DNA of 64,000 nucleotides from Radiobacillus deserti (GCF_007301515.1 NZ_CP041666.1:2790001-2854000); one strand, 5' to 3'. Shown: positions 16,699 through 24,490, numbered from the stretch's first letter. Program-made: numbers and translations. The notes: generated by a model not told the origin, from the sequence alone.

Positions 16699-18420
16699 TC
16701 ATGACCCTTCCTCCTCATTCGAGTCTTTTGACTCATAGGTGAAGTAGGTTACAAGTCCACTGTCTGCATGATGCGATTGGTGACAGTGGAATATCCATTG
16801 CCCGGGATTATCTGCCTTAAATGCTATAGAGATTCGCTGCATAGGCATTACATTCACAGTGTCCTTCGGCAACCAGGATTCAGAAATTGTTGTCCCGTTA
16901 ATAGATACAATAGAGAAGTGATGTCCATGCAAGTGCATTGGATGGCTTTCTGGTGACATATTAAATAAATTAATTTTCACTATATCCCCCTTTTGAACTA
17001 CATATGGATTTATTTCCTCATATGAGCTGAAAGGAATACGATTAATGGCCCAAGACATTCCGTTGGATCCCATTGTCATCCCGAGAAGCATGTTATACAC
17101 TCGATCATATTGGGTTGAATCAGAACCCGGAATACCTACTTGTAGTCCTTGGTAAAATGGTTTATTATCGTTCGTTTTTTGTATCGGTATGGTTTCTTGC
17201 GTTATATTATCATTAGGCGTTAACTGTATCTTTGCTTCCATCCCGAATTCACTATGTCCCCTGTCTGTGTCATAAAGTCTAAACTGACCCGCTTCCTCCC
17301 CAATTGCATATACATCCACACGTTCATAAGGAGAAATAACTACTTGATTCACTTGTTGAGCGGCAGGGAGTTTATACCCATCTGTATGGGTCACATACAG
17401 TTTCATTCCTTCAACAGCTATGCGGTGTGTTTGAAAACCAAAATTTAAAAATCGTATCCGTACCCATTTATTTGCTGGAGCTTTAAACGGCTCACTTGGA
17501 CTTCGTTGTCCATTAATCGTGAACACGTTATAAACATCGGCCGAACCTAGAATGGCGTTCGGCATCATTCTTTGCATCATACTCTGATCCATCCGATTGC
17601 CATCTGTGGCAGGTGGGGCATTCCCTTCTCCTTGTATATCCATTTCATCTAAACTAACAACCCACTCTGTTGTAGCGTCTGGAAGCTCCGTCGGCTTAGT
17701 AGGTTCAATAATGAATGGACCAAATAATCCTTTGTCTAACTGCTGAACATCACCGTGACTGTGATAAGAATACGTACCTGCTGGTTCCGCAGTAAATTCA
17801 TATACATATTCTTCTCCATAGTTCACGTAAGGTTGGGTTAACAAAGGGACACCGTCGGCAGCATTCCGTTTTGGAATCCCATGAAGGTGAATCGTTGTTT
17901 TTAAGTTAGGAACTCGATTACGCAATATGATCCGAACTTTTTCTCCTTCTTTTACACGAAGGACTGGACCTGGAATCGTTCCATTGAAAGTCCAGCCTTC
18001 AATAGTTAGGTTTTGATCAATTTGTACTTTATTAGGGTATGCTGTAATAATAAATTCCCGTACACCATCTTTTTTGGTTCCAGTTATTGCGGTTTGGGAT
18101 GGGGAGGCTTGGTCTTCAGCTTGATTTGATGTCATGGTTTGATTTTTCAGGAGAGGTTGGTAGGAATGGTATTTTTGTTGAAGAATGTCCGTTGATTGAT
18201 TCACTATCGGTGATTGTTGAAAGCGTAACGATGATTCTCCATCCAGTAGGCTAACCTGTGATGCCGATTGAAGGATAGACACCACCCAAAATAACAAAAG
18301 AAAAACTAAAATATAAAGCAACACAAGTAAGGAGGTCTCCATATAAAATTTAAGTTTTATAAAAAATTTTTTCCATTTATTAATCATAGTCCTTATAGCT
18401 TCTACACAATGGTCAAACAT
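16699..18420 (-). CDS. Membrane-anchored three-domain multicopper oxidase
   Basis: About 573 aa. A cytoplasmic N-terminal tail (~28 residues, basic/aromatic) and one span (~30-52) anchor an extracytoplasmic enzyme. All copper ligand motifs are present: HLHG (~178) and HSHG (~220) for the trinuclear site, then HPMHLHGHH (~493) and HCHQSHHADSG (~545) for type 1 plus trinuclear copper. A Met-rich patch (DQSMMQRMMPN, ~280) recalls CueO-type cuprous oxidases. The frame extends to ATG 18435 without a ribosome site. ATG 18420 follows GAGAGGTG. It lies 48 nt downstream of the encapsulin gene. Substrate (Cu, Fe, Mn or organic) cannot be read from sequence. Confidence 0.92.
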   Translation of the reverse strand: MFDHCVEAIRTMINKWKKFFIKLKFYMETSLLVLLYILVFLLLFWVVSILQSASQVSLLDGESSLRFQQSPIVNQSTDILQQKYHSYQPLLKNQTMTSNQAEDQASPSQTAITGTKKDGVREFIITAYPNKVQIDQNLTIEGWTFNGTIPGPVLRVKEGEKVRIILRNRVPNLKTTIHLHGIPKRNAADGVPLLTQPYVNYGEEYVYEFTAEPAGTYSYHSHGDVQQLDKGLFGPFIIEPTKPTELPDATTEWVVSLDEMDIQGEGNAPPATDGNRMDQSMMQRMMPNAILGSADVYNVFTINGQRSPSEPFKAPANKWVRIRFLNFGFQTHRIAVEGMKLYVTHTDGYKLPAAQQVNQVVISPYERVDVYAIGEEAGQFRLYDTDRGHSEFGMEAKIQLTPNDNITQETIPIQKTNDNKPFYQGLQVGIPGSDSTQYDRVYNMLLGMTMGSNGMSWAINRIPFSSYEEINPYVVQKGDIVKINLFNMSPESHPMHLHGHHFSIVSINGTTISESWLPKDTVNVMPMQRISIAFKADNPGQWIFHCHQSHHADSGLVTYFTYESKDSNEEEGS

Positions 18421-18468
18421 CTTCCACCTCTCCATACGTTATACACAAATAGTTTGCCAGTAGTTCGA

Positions 18469-19311
18469 TTACTCTAATGTGCAAATGGCAGAAGGACGTT
18501 TTATACGAGGAACTAAACATTCCATAACTCGATAATAGCTATTTAAGGTGTCGTCATTTAAGAAGAACACGGAAACATCTTGAGCAATCGCAATATCTAC
18601 ATTCTGCTCCCCAGTTGCGACAATAACGCCACGCCCTTTTTTAATTTGAGAAGACTGATAAATCCCACTTTCAAACAAGTCTCGAACGTGTTCAATTTCT
18701 AATACTTTTGAATCACCGTGGATTTGGTGAAGTTGCGCAAAGGATTCAGGAGATAATGCCATTGCAAAAGGACCCGTATGCCCATTTTCAATCAATTTAT
18801 TTCTCGCATCTACAATATCTTGAAAAGCCGCTCCTTCTTGGCTGCTCCAATCGCTACATATTACTGTTTCTCTACCTTTTACATTCATTAACCCTGGAAT
18901 TCCCAATGATGTGGCGCCATTAAATATTAGGTCATCCTCTTTTAATGCTACGTCATTTGCCGCACTAGCAGCCCCTGAAAAATCAAGTGGCTTATCCGTT
19001 TCTCTAGCATGTTGAATGTCACGCCAATGGATCACAAAATCCTTATATAATATTGGAATATCTAGTGTTTTATTTTTGTGAGGCTTTGCCACATCCAACT
19101 CATCCCCGTACATACTAATGCTTCCAGGCTCTGGTTTCATATAGATAGGATTCTGAATGGATTGATATCCGGACCCTATTGGACCATATATATCTAAAAA
19201 CTTCCCAGCCACAATTTGGTCAGCAGCTGTTTCCACCACAATATCCTCCATCTCTTCCCATTGCTCATCTGTCAATGATCCTTGAGGAAATTCTGATTCT
19301 CCTAGTGCCAC
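18469..19311 (-). CDS. Family 1 encapsulin shell protein (HK97 fold, linocin M18-like)
   Basis: 280 aa, the usual family length. N-terminal LTDEQWEEMEDIVVETAADQ and KFLDIYGPIG match the encapsulin N-arm/E-loop region. ALKEDDLIFNG, GIPGLMN and GPFAMALSPESFAQLHQ match the P-domain, and IAIAQDVSVFFLND plus RVMECLVPRI match the C-terminal A-domain. It should self-assemble into a protein nanocompartment. The start is GTG, 8 nt after AGGAGG and only 2 nt after the end of a 40-aa gene. Standard cargo genes (ferritin-like, IMEF, DyP peroxidase) are absent. The neighbours are membrane proteins, a b-type cytochrome and a multicopper oxidase, an unusual setting. Confidence 0.93.
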   Translation of the reverse strand: MALGESEFPQGSLTDEQWEEMEDIVVETAADQIVAGKFLDIYGPIGSGYQSIQNPIYMKPEPGSISMYGDELDVAKPHKNKTLDIPILYKDFVIHWRDIQHARETDKPLDFSGAASAANDVALKEDDLIFNGATSLGIPGLMNVKGRETVICSDWSSQEGAAFQDIVDARNKLIENGHTGPFAMALSPESFAQLHQIHGDSKVLEIEHVRDLFESGIYQSSQIKKGRGVIVATGEQNVDIAIAQDVSVFFLNDDTLNSYYRVMECLVPRIKRPSAICTLE

Positions 19312-19313
19312 AG

Positions 19314-19436
19314 TTATTTCCTCCTCTCTCTTAGCATTTTACGTTCCAGCCATTTTAGAAAAACATTCCAGTTTTCTTCATACACAATTCCACTCTTTCG
19401 AAAGGCTAAATGTTTCCAGTAGTCACTGATCTTCAT
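19314..19436 (-). CDS. 40-aa basic/aromatic protein immediately upstream of the encapsulin gene
   Basis: ATG 19436 has AGGAGG 6 nt upstream and overlaps the 3' end of the 80-aa membrane-protein gene. The stop lies 2 nt before the encapsulin GTG, so translation is probably coupled. The product is soluble, amphipathic and positively charged (starts MKISDYWKHLAFRKSG, ends KWLERKMLRERRK). It resembles in composition the cytoplasmic tail of the multicopper oxidase (WxKFF/WxxFLKW-type). No known cargo-loading peptide is visible. It could be a cargo, a targeting factor or a translational leader for the shell gene. Confidence 0.6.
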   Translation of the reverse strand: MKISDYWKHLAFRKSGIVYEENWNVFLKWLERKMLRERRK

Positions 19437-19665
19437 TCATGTCCTCCTGTTCTGGGTCACTCTCATCCGAAACTTCATCGCTTTGTTCCGATTGTGCTTC
19501 GACCGGCTTTGTAAAAAAATAAAGCAGAATCATGAGATAAAAGGCAGATATATCAAAGGAAGTCTTATAGTTGAAAATTTGGTTAATGATCGGTAGTTTG
19601 TACGTAAAGAAGCCTAGAAGTACACTAATGCAAACTAGAATGAATTTTTTCACACTCCACCACAT
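19423..19665 (-). CDS. Two-span membrane protein with an acidic cytoplasmic tail
   Basis: 80 aa: spans at ~6-24 and ~36-54, then a strongly acidic C-terminal tail (SEQSDEVSDESDPEQEDMNEDQ, shown in part) of about 25 residues. It lies 9 nt downstream of the 116-aa protein gene and overlaps the 40-aa gene that precedes the encapsulin. The ribosome site before ATG is weak (AGGTAGG). An acidic tail facing the cytoplasm could interact with shell or metal ions (inference). No known family recognised. Confidence 0.65.
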   Translation of the reverse strand: MWWSVKKFILVCISVLLGFFTYKLPIINQIFNYKTSFDISAFYLMILLYFFTKPVEAQSEQSDEVSDESDPEQEDMNEDQ

Positions 19666-19674
19666 CTTTTGCGC

Positions 19675-20025
19675 CTACCTGTGTGAAGATCTTCTTGGGC
19701 GTTCTCTTCTTCTTTCATAATCATCCCGTCTGTCTCGTTCTTCATCCTCAAATAAATCTATATCATGCCGTTCAAAATATTTAATCGTTAAGCCGACTAA
19801 ACCAATGAGCAAGCCGATAACTGCTAAAATAATAAGCGCAACGAATATAAAGTTAAATAACGAAACAGCAGCTCCGACACCTGTGAGACCTCCACCGGAC
19901 TGTCCCCCAGTGCCAACACCTGTTCCTACAAATCCTACAAACAGGAATTCTATTAATCCAAATACAAGAATTGCGACGACTGACCATACGGTAAGTTTTA
20001 AAAACGGTCGCTGTTTTGGACTCAT
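19675..20025 (-). CDS. Two-span membrane protein with a Gly-rich loop and a charged, Arg-rich tail
   Basis: 116 aa: span 1 (~12-33), a Gly-rich external loop (GTGVGTGGQSGGGLTGVG), span 2 (~55-82), then IKYFERHDIDLFEDEE and a highly charged Arg-rich tail. The FNFIFVALIILAVIGLL...IKYFE segment aligns by eye with FFFYSLLIILILVVLV...IKFVE of the 90-aa protein and with the second span of the Met/Ser-rich protein, so these look paralogous. AAGGAGGGG precedes ATG. Function unknown. Confidence 0.7.
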   Translation of the reverse strand: MSPKQRPFLKLTVWSVVAILVFGLIEFLFVGFVGTGVGTGGQSGGGLTGVGAAVSLFNFIFVALIILAVIGLLIGLVGLTIKYFERHDIDLFEDEERDRRDDYERRRERPRRSSHR

Positions 20026-20108
20026 TCTATCCCCTCCTTATAGTTTTATCCTATGAAACAAACAGGATTTCGTGTTGCAAACAGCCTACCAATCACCAAA
20101 TTATACGT

Positions 20109-20381
20109 TCATCCTTTTTTTTGAAATAAGTTTTCTACAAACTTTATAGAAAAAATGAATATTGTGACTAAAACAACTAAAATCAATATGATGAGTAAGC
20201 TATAAAAGAAAAAGTTTAGTAGCTCAACAAATAGGGAATTAGTAGCCCCTATTGCGCTGTGTCGCATCATCATATTCGATGAAAAAGATTGCTGAAAAAT
20301 CAAACTAAGAATCCCTAATAGAATAATAGCTACTAGGAGATATAAAAGGAGCTTCAACCATTTTTCCACGTCTATATTCAT
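20109..20381 (-). CDS. 90-aa two-span membrane protein (paralogue of the 116-aa protein)
   Basis: Span 1 (~10-29), a short loop with SSNMMMRHSAIGA (three Met and a His), span 2 (~53-78), and a basic tail IKFVENLFQKKG. The start overlaps the preceding stop (ATGA at 20378-20381), so it is co-translated with the 214-aa protein. Layout and second-span sequence match the 116-aa protein. Function unknown; the Met/His loop hints at metal contact outside the membrane. Confidence 0.65.
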   Translation of the reverse strand: MNIDVEKWLKLLLYLLVAIILLGILSLIFQQSFSSNMMMRHSAIGATNSLFVELLNFFFYSLLIILILVVLVTIFIFSIKFVENLFQKKG

Positions 20382-21022
20382 TTTGATTTTCCACCTCGCC
20401 GCTTACGTTTCGTGGACTTTTTAGGGAACCACTGATTTCTCATATAGCTATACAATTCCCCCACTCCACCAATAACTAAAAGCACTAATGTTACGACCAT
20501 CAAAAATACAACCGTACTATACATCCAAAAATAAATATCCAACTTTAAGACAGAAGGAAACCTTCTTATTAATACCACAACCCATAGTATTGCTAGAATA
20601 AAAGTGGCTCCCACTATATAAAGCTCTTTTTTTCCTTTTGGTTTTTCTTTCTTTTTACCAGGCTGTTTTAAAGGAGCTAATAGTGCATAGACGAATACCC
20701 ATCCTATCAAGCATGCCGTACTAATAACCAATAGGATAGACAGAATATAGTTCGTTGAGTCTAATATTGGGTTTCCGTGTTGCGGCATCCAGGTTTCCTT
20801 ATCTCCACATAGCAAATGACAGGCGTCCATCATAGGCAAAAAGCTTAGTGCTTGCATTCGAGTTTGCTGTAGTACCATCGCCATTGCCATGGACAGGACA
20901 TTCGGCATTGATGGCTGGTTTTGATACACTGGTTGAATAAAAAGAAATAAACCATACCCGATAAACGACAAGACAATAATCCACATCATAAGATAGTAAA
21001 AAGAAAGCTTTTTTCGTTTCAT
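20378..21022 (-). CDS. 214-aa membrane protein with a Met/Cys/His-rich external loop
   Basis: About four spans (~10-27, 90-112, 130-150, 170-195) and a very basic C-terminus (KKSTKRKRRGGKSK). The first loop (~35-85) contains SMAMAMVLQQTRMQALSF, then MMDACHLLCGDKETW with two Cys and His, and further Met and His residues. This composition suits copper or other soft-metal binding, but no family is recognised. Both ends overlap neighbouring genes by ATGA, placing it firmly in the operon. Confidence 0.65.
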   Translation of the reverse strand: MKRKKLSFYYLMMWIIVLSFIGYGLFLFIQPVYQNQPSMPNVLSMAMAMVLQQTRMQALSFLPMMDACHLLCGDKETWMPQHGNPILDSTNYILSILLVISTACLIGWVFVYALLAPLKQPGKKKEKPKGKKELYIVGATFILAILWVVVLIRRFPSVLKLDIYFWMYSTVVFLMVVTLVLLVIGGVGELYSYMRNQWFPKKSTKRKRRGGKSK

Positions 21023-21336
21023 TGTCCTTCTACTAGGTGCTTACGAAGCTTTAATCCCCAGATTTGGATAATCGGGATGATTGCAAAAGCAAAAATAATG
21101 ATTAGCGATAGAAAGTCATCATCGTTTCCCCTACCGAAATGGCCCATCATGGTTTGCCAAACCATGGATGACATAAGCGAGTTGGATTGACAAGCTATCG
21201 CTATGCCCTTCATGTATTCTTGTAGTTGATTCATCGTTAGTACTGGATTTATAAGGCTAATCACGACAGCTCCAGCCAATAATAAAATTAAAAATGAAAC
21301 GGTTCGTACGATCAGGATGAACCAAGGATTTTGCAA
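21019..21336 (-). CDS. 105-aa two-span membrane protein with a Met-rich loop
   Basis: A TTG start behind AAGGAGGGG (21345-21337 region). Span 1 (~8-28), an external loop holding YMKGIAIACQSNSLMSSMVW and TMMGHFGRG (Cys, His and several Met), span 2 (~76-94), and a short basic tail (KLRKHLVEGQ). The stop overlaps the next start (ATGA). Same TM-loop-TM design as the other small membrane proteins here. Function unknown. Confidence 0.62.
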   Translation of the reverse strand: MQNPWFILIVRTVSFLILLLAGAVVISLINPVLTMNQLQEYMKGIAIACQSNSLMSSMVWQTMMGHFGRGNDDDFLSLIIIFAFAIIPIIQIWGLKLRKHLVEGQ

Positions 21337-21358
21337 TTTTTCCCCTCCTTAGACATCT

Positions 21359-21838
21359 TTACTTTCTTTTTTTCCACGTCAAGGAAATGTTAAATACATT
21401 TCGTTTCTTAATAATGTGCCAGACCAGGGCAAATAAAAGAAAAAAGGCAAAAAACTCATGAATAACAAATGCAAACGTTGCATACATAAACGGCACGCTC
21501 GGTAAGAACCATAACAAAAATCCACTAAAAATAAGCAACAGCGAGACAGCTAAATTAAACCCTCTAAATCCTTTCATTCCAATTGGCATCCAAACACGCT
21601 TCGGTATTTTACTCGTCATGATTTGGTGTATCTCATAACATACTGTCACAAGCATCCAGACAACCCAAAAAGCGCCCACCACACGATGAGTAATATCTGC
21701 AAGTGCAAAATCATTTCCAAACATCCAACTATACTTCGCACCAATGATACTCATTCCACTTAGAAGCAACAGAAATACTAATATTGCTGAAAACCAATGA
21801 ATCCATAAGTCAAAGGGAGGCTTCTTTGGCTTTTTCAT
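21359..21838 (-). CDS. Cytochrome b561/DUF4405-like four-helix heme b membrane protein
   Basis: 159 aa with four spans. His residues sit in or near helices as expected for heme b ligands: WIHWFSA (~12), DITHRVVGAFW (~45), CYEIHQIM (~67), and VIHEFFAFF plus ALVWHIIKKR in helix 4. The pattern resembles the cytochrome b subunits of formate dehydrogenase/hydrogenase and the cytochrome b561 group. No multi-heme partner is nearby. It could carry electrons across the membrane between the flavoproteins and the external multicopper oxidase (inference). AGGAGG lies 4-5 nt before ATG. Confidence 0.75.
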   Translation of the reverse strand: MKKPKKPPFDLWIHWFSAILVFLLLLSGMSIIGAKYSWMFGNDFALADITHRVVGAFWVVWMLVTVCYEIHQIMTSKIPKRVWMPIGMKGFRGFNLAVSLLLIFSGFLLWFLPSVPFMYATFAFVIHEFFAFFLLFALVWHIIKKRNVFNISLTWKKRK

Positions 21839-21870
21839 ATAACCTCCTCAACCTTTCCTATTCATTACAT

Positions 21871-22575
21871 TCATTCTTGTGCAGAGTGCTTCTTCTTCCT
21901 TTCCGCTCCTTTTTCTTTAATAAGGCTAATAAAATAAGCAACTAAACTGATGACCAAGATTAATACTAAAATCATTAATATAATCTTAAAGGCTGTAACA
22001 ATCTTTCCAAATAAGTCATCGGACTGTGCACTCTTTTTCGTTTCTGAATTCGCCATTTGTGCGCCTTGTTGTGTATTCCCACCTTGATTCATACCGTCCA
22101 TTGATGATGAATTTTCTCCACTCGTGTTCATTCCCTGGCTTTCCATTTCATTTCCTGAACTAGAGTTCATTGAATTCGTCCCTAGTGATTTCTGCAGTTG
22201 AGCAATGCTTTCCTGAATGCTTTGCAATTGATCAGTTGTACTTGTGGAAGCGTCACTTGAATCATTCGATTCATTGGAACTAGTAATCATTTTTTTTAAT
22301 TCCGATAAGCTCTTTTCTAGATTTTTAAAAGCAGCTACTATGTCTTCCGACTGTGTCGACTTAGTTTCTCCTTCGGTTGTTGATTCATCGGTTTCTGATT
22401 GTGATTTCTCATTGGTCGACATGGAGGTTTTTAGTTCTGTTATTTCTTTCTTTAATTCTTCTATTTGTTTTTGTAATTCACTTATGGACGGTTCTGCCTG
22501 CACGACTTGAACAGGAAAATAAAGGAATGAAAGTGAGATTAATAAAAGACTGAATAAAGACCGTATCCGAGGCAT
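21871..22575 (-). CDS. Exported coiled-coil protein with C-terminal membrane anchor; first gene of the encapsulin block
   Basis: About 234 aa. Signal-like N-terminus (residues ~7-28, ending near VQAEPS), a coiled coil (ISELQKQIEELKKEITELK, ~32-52), Ser/Thr/Asn/Met-rich stretches (for example GNEMESQGMNTSGENSSSMD) and a second coiled coil. It ends with one span (~192-216) and a Lys/Glu-rich cytoplasmic tail (KEKGAERKKKHSAQE). GGGAGGGAG precedes ATG 22575; the frame extends 3 nt further to a TTG. It is promoter-proximal in the 25-gene array and probably a scaffold-like external protein. No known family recognised. Confidence 0.68.
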   Translation of the reverse strand: MPRIRSLFSLLLISLSFLYFPVQVVQAEPSISELQKQIEELKKEITELKTSMSTNEKSQSETDESTTEGETKSTQSEDIVAAFKNLEKSLSELKKMITSSNESNDSSDASTSTTDQLQSIQESIAQLQKSLGTNSMNSSSGNEMESQGMNTSGENSSSMDGMNQGGNTQQGAQMANSETKKSAQSDDLFGKIVTAFKIILMILVLILVISLVAYFISLIKEKGAERKKKHSAQE

Positions 22576-22607
22576 CAACTCCCTCCCTTCGTTACTGAGT
22601 GAAAAGA

Positions 22608-22632
22608 TTATATAACTGGTTTATATGTCAAT
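22608..22632 (-). promoter_or_regulatory. Putative promoter/operator region of the encapsulin array
   Basis: On the minus strand TTGACA (22632-22627) is followed by TATAAT-like bases (22613-22608). The spacer of about 13 nt is too short for a standard sigma-A promoter, so the true -10 may lie elsewhere. An inverted repeat ATATAA-ACCAG-TTATAT (22610-22626) lies inside, which could be a repressor or activator site. Confidence 0.3.
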
Positions 22633-22707
22633 ATCCTTTTTTCTTTCTCTCGTCTTGTTGTTATACTATGAATTAAAGAAGTAGATATGATAGATATTAA
22701 GAACCAC

Positions 22708-22741
22708 AAAAAGCCCTAGGGATATATTCCTAGGGCTTTTT
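22708..22741. terminator. Bidirectional terminator
   Basis: A 13-bp perfect stem AAAAAGCCCTAGG/CCTAGGGCTTTTT around an 8-nt loop, with A/T runs on both sides. It lies between the amidase gene (minus) and the encapsulin array and isolates the array promoter. Confidence 0.88.
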
Positions 22742-22840
22742 GGGTCATCATCTATTCAAGTGAAAAGTAGTTTATCTAGACTGGGCATTCGTCAAATAAA
22801 CCTATCTCGACAGGGTCATTTGCTCTCCGATTCTTCCTGT

Positions 22841-24328
22841 TTACCTATCAAACATTGGATTCCTTTGCATCCCAACCCAAACATTACTTTTTTCTATCTG
22901 AGATGCAATGGCAAACAACCAATTTTCCTTTCCTTTTGGTGCCATAAGCTGGACGCCAATTGGAAGTCCGGCTTCCGTTACATGCACTGGTACGGACATA
23001 GCTGGTTGCCCTGTTAAGTTCGCCAATTGGGTAAAAGGTGTATAAGTTAAACTAGGTAAAAACATATCGTAAACGAGACGCTGCTGTTCTTCCTTTGTTT
23101 CCTTGGCAATATGTACTAATCGTACTTTCATATCCTCATTTATTTCCAAATCCCCTAATTCAGGTGCAACATTAGCATTCGTAGGCGTAACAAAAAAATC
23201 ATACTCCTTATGGAAATCTGCCATTTTGGCACTAGCCGCATCCCACTCCGCCAGGCTACGGGTAAACTCCGAAGCTGTTACATATTTCCCGGATTGATAT
23301 AATGCCCATGTAATCAGCTCCACATCATTTGTTGTGACTTCTCTACCTAACGCATGTTCCATCGATTCTAGCATGGCTGCAATTTCTCCATTATTCATGA
23401 GATAATAGTTATGCATTAATCGAATTCCATCCACTTCATTATCTCGTTCTTCCACAAAATGACCCTCTTTTTCTAACCAATTCACCAGCTTCTGAACCGC
23501 TCTTTGTGCTTCGAAGCTGACTGGTGTACCAACTGGAGACTTCACTGAAAAAGCAATTCTATATTTCCGATTCGGTCTCTTCATGGTTTCTTCTAAATAG
23601 CTCCCTTCAAAAAGGGGGGTTTGAAATGCCGCTTCTGGCTGAACGATTTGCATCCAGTCAAGCAAGGCAGCACTATCTCGAACAGTCCGTGACACCGCAA
23701 AATCAATGGAAGCTCCTTGCCATTGTCGACCAATTCCTGGTCCAACTGGCGTCCGTCCACGAGTAGGTTTTAAACCGAATAAACCTGTGAAGGATGCCGG
23801 AATTCTAATCGATCCACCTCCATCACTAGCACCCGCTAACGGAACCATGCCCGAAGCGACAGCTGCTGCAGCTCCACCACTTGAACCACCGGCATAATGG
23901 CTCGTGTTCCACGGGTTTTTCGTTGCACCATACAAATCTGGATCCGTTATATTCTTCAGGCCGAATTCAGGTGTATTCGTTTGGCCAATGATAGAAAAGC
24001 CCGCTTCTCGAATTCTGGACACAAAATTAGAATCTCTTTTAGCAACGTTATCCTTTAAAAGCTTCGCTCCAGCTGTTAATTTTTCTCCTTCGATAGCTTG
24101 AGATATATCCTTTAATAAAATGGGAACTCCAGAGAAGGGACCATGCATCTTCCCTATTTCATCAAGTGCTTTCTCTTTTCTCGTTCTAATTACTGCTTGA
24201 AGGCTAGGGTTTACTGCTTCTATACGTGTAAAAGCAGCATCGATTAACTCTTTTGATGAGACTTCCTTTTTTTGAATTAATTCAGCTAATCCTAATGCGT
24301 CGTATTGTATATAGGATTTTACATCCAT
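22841..24328 (-). CDS. Amidase-signature family enzyme (GatA-like amidase)
   Basis: About 495 aa. The Ser-Ser-Lys catalytic core is visible: Lys in VPILLKDISQ (~70), the Gly/Ser-rich AGGSSGGAAAAVASGMVPLAG (~147) and the nucleophile segment DGGGSIRIPASFTGLFGLKP. The family hydrolyses amides. Without gatB/gatC nearby this is more likely a catabolic or detoxifying amidase than the tRNA amidotransferase subunit. The frame extends to 24364, but ATG 24328 gives the normal start, with AAAAGG 10 nt upstream. Monocistronic. Confidence 0.9.
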   Translation of the reverse strand: MDVKSYIQYDALGLAELIQKKEVSSKELIDAAFTRIEAVNPSLQAVIRTRKEKALDEIGKMHGPFSGVPILLKDISQAIEGEKLTAGAKLLKDNVAKRDSNFVSRIREAGFSIIGQTNTPEFGLKNITDPDLYGATKNPWNTSHYAGGSSGGAAAAVASGMVPLAGASDGGGSIRIPASFTGLFGLKPTRGRTPVGPGIGRQWQGASIDFAVSRTVRDSAALLDWMQIVQPEAAFQTPLFEGSYLEETMKRPNRKYRIAFSVKSPVGTPVSFEAQRAVQKLVNWLEKEGHFVEERDNEVDGIRLMHNYYLMNNGEIAAMLESMEHALGREVTTNDVELITWALYQSGKYVTASEFTRSLAEWDAASAKMADFHKEYDFFVTPTNANVAPELGDLEINEDMKVRLVHIAKETKEEQQRLVYDMFLPSLTYTPFTQLANLTGQPAMSVPVHVTEAGLPIGVQLMAPKGKENWLFAIASQIEKSNVWVGMQRNPMFDR

Positions 24329-24490
24329 TCGTATCAATCCTTTTATAAAAAAATATAGTTTCACTTATTATTCTAAAATAATTCCCTATTCAAAGCTAAT
24401 ACCTTGGTTTCACACTTTATTAACTCGTGCATATCCTAAAAGTGAAAGTTTTTTTGAAAAAGTTGTTACAAATTTGTGAACAGTATGTTA

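Noticed and set aside
18469..19311. Phage capsid (HK97) gene, i.e. part of a prophage
   Set aside because: Encapsulins share the HK97 fold, but no terminase, portal, protease or tail gene is near. Length and motifs fit encapsulin.
22841..24328. GatA subunit of glutamyl-tRNA amidotransferase
   Set aside because: No gatB or gatC neighbours. The gene is monocistronic, so a stand-alone amidase is more likely.
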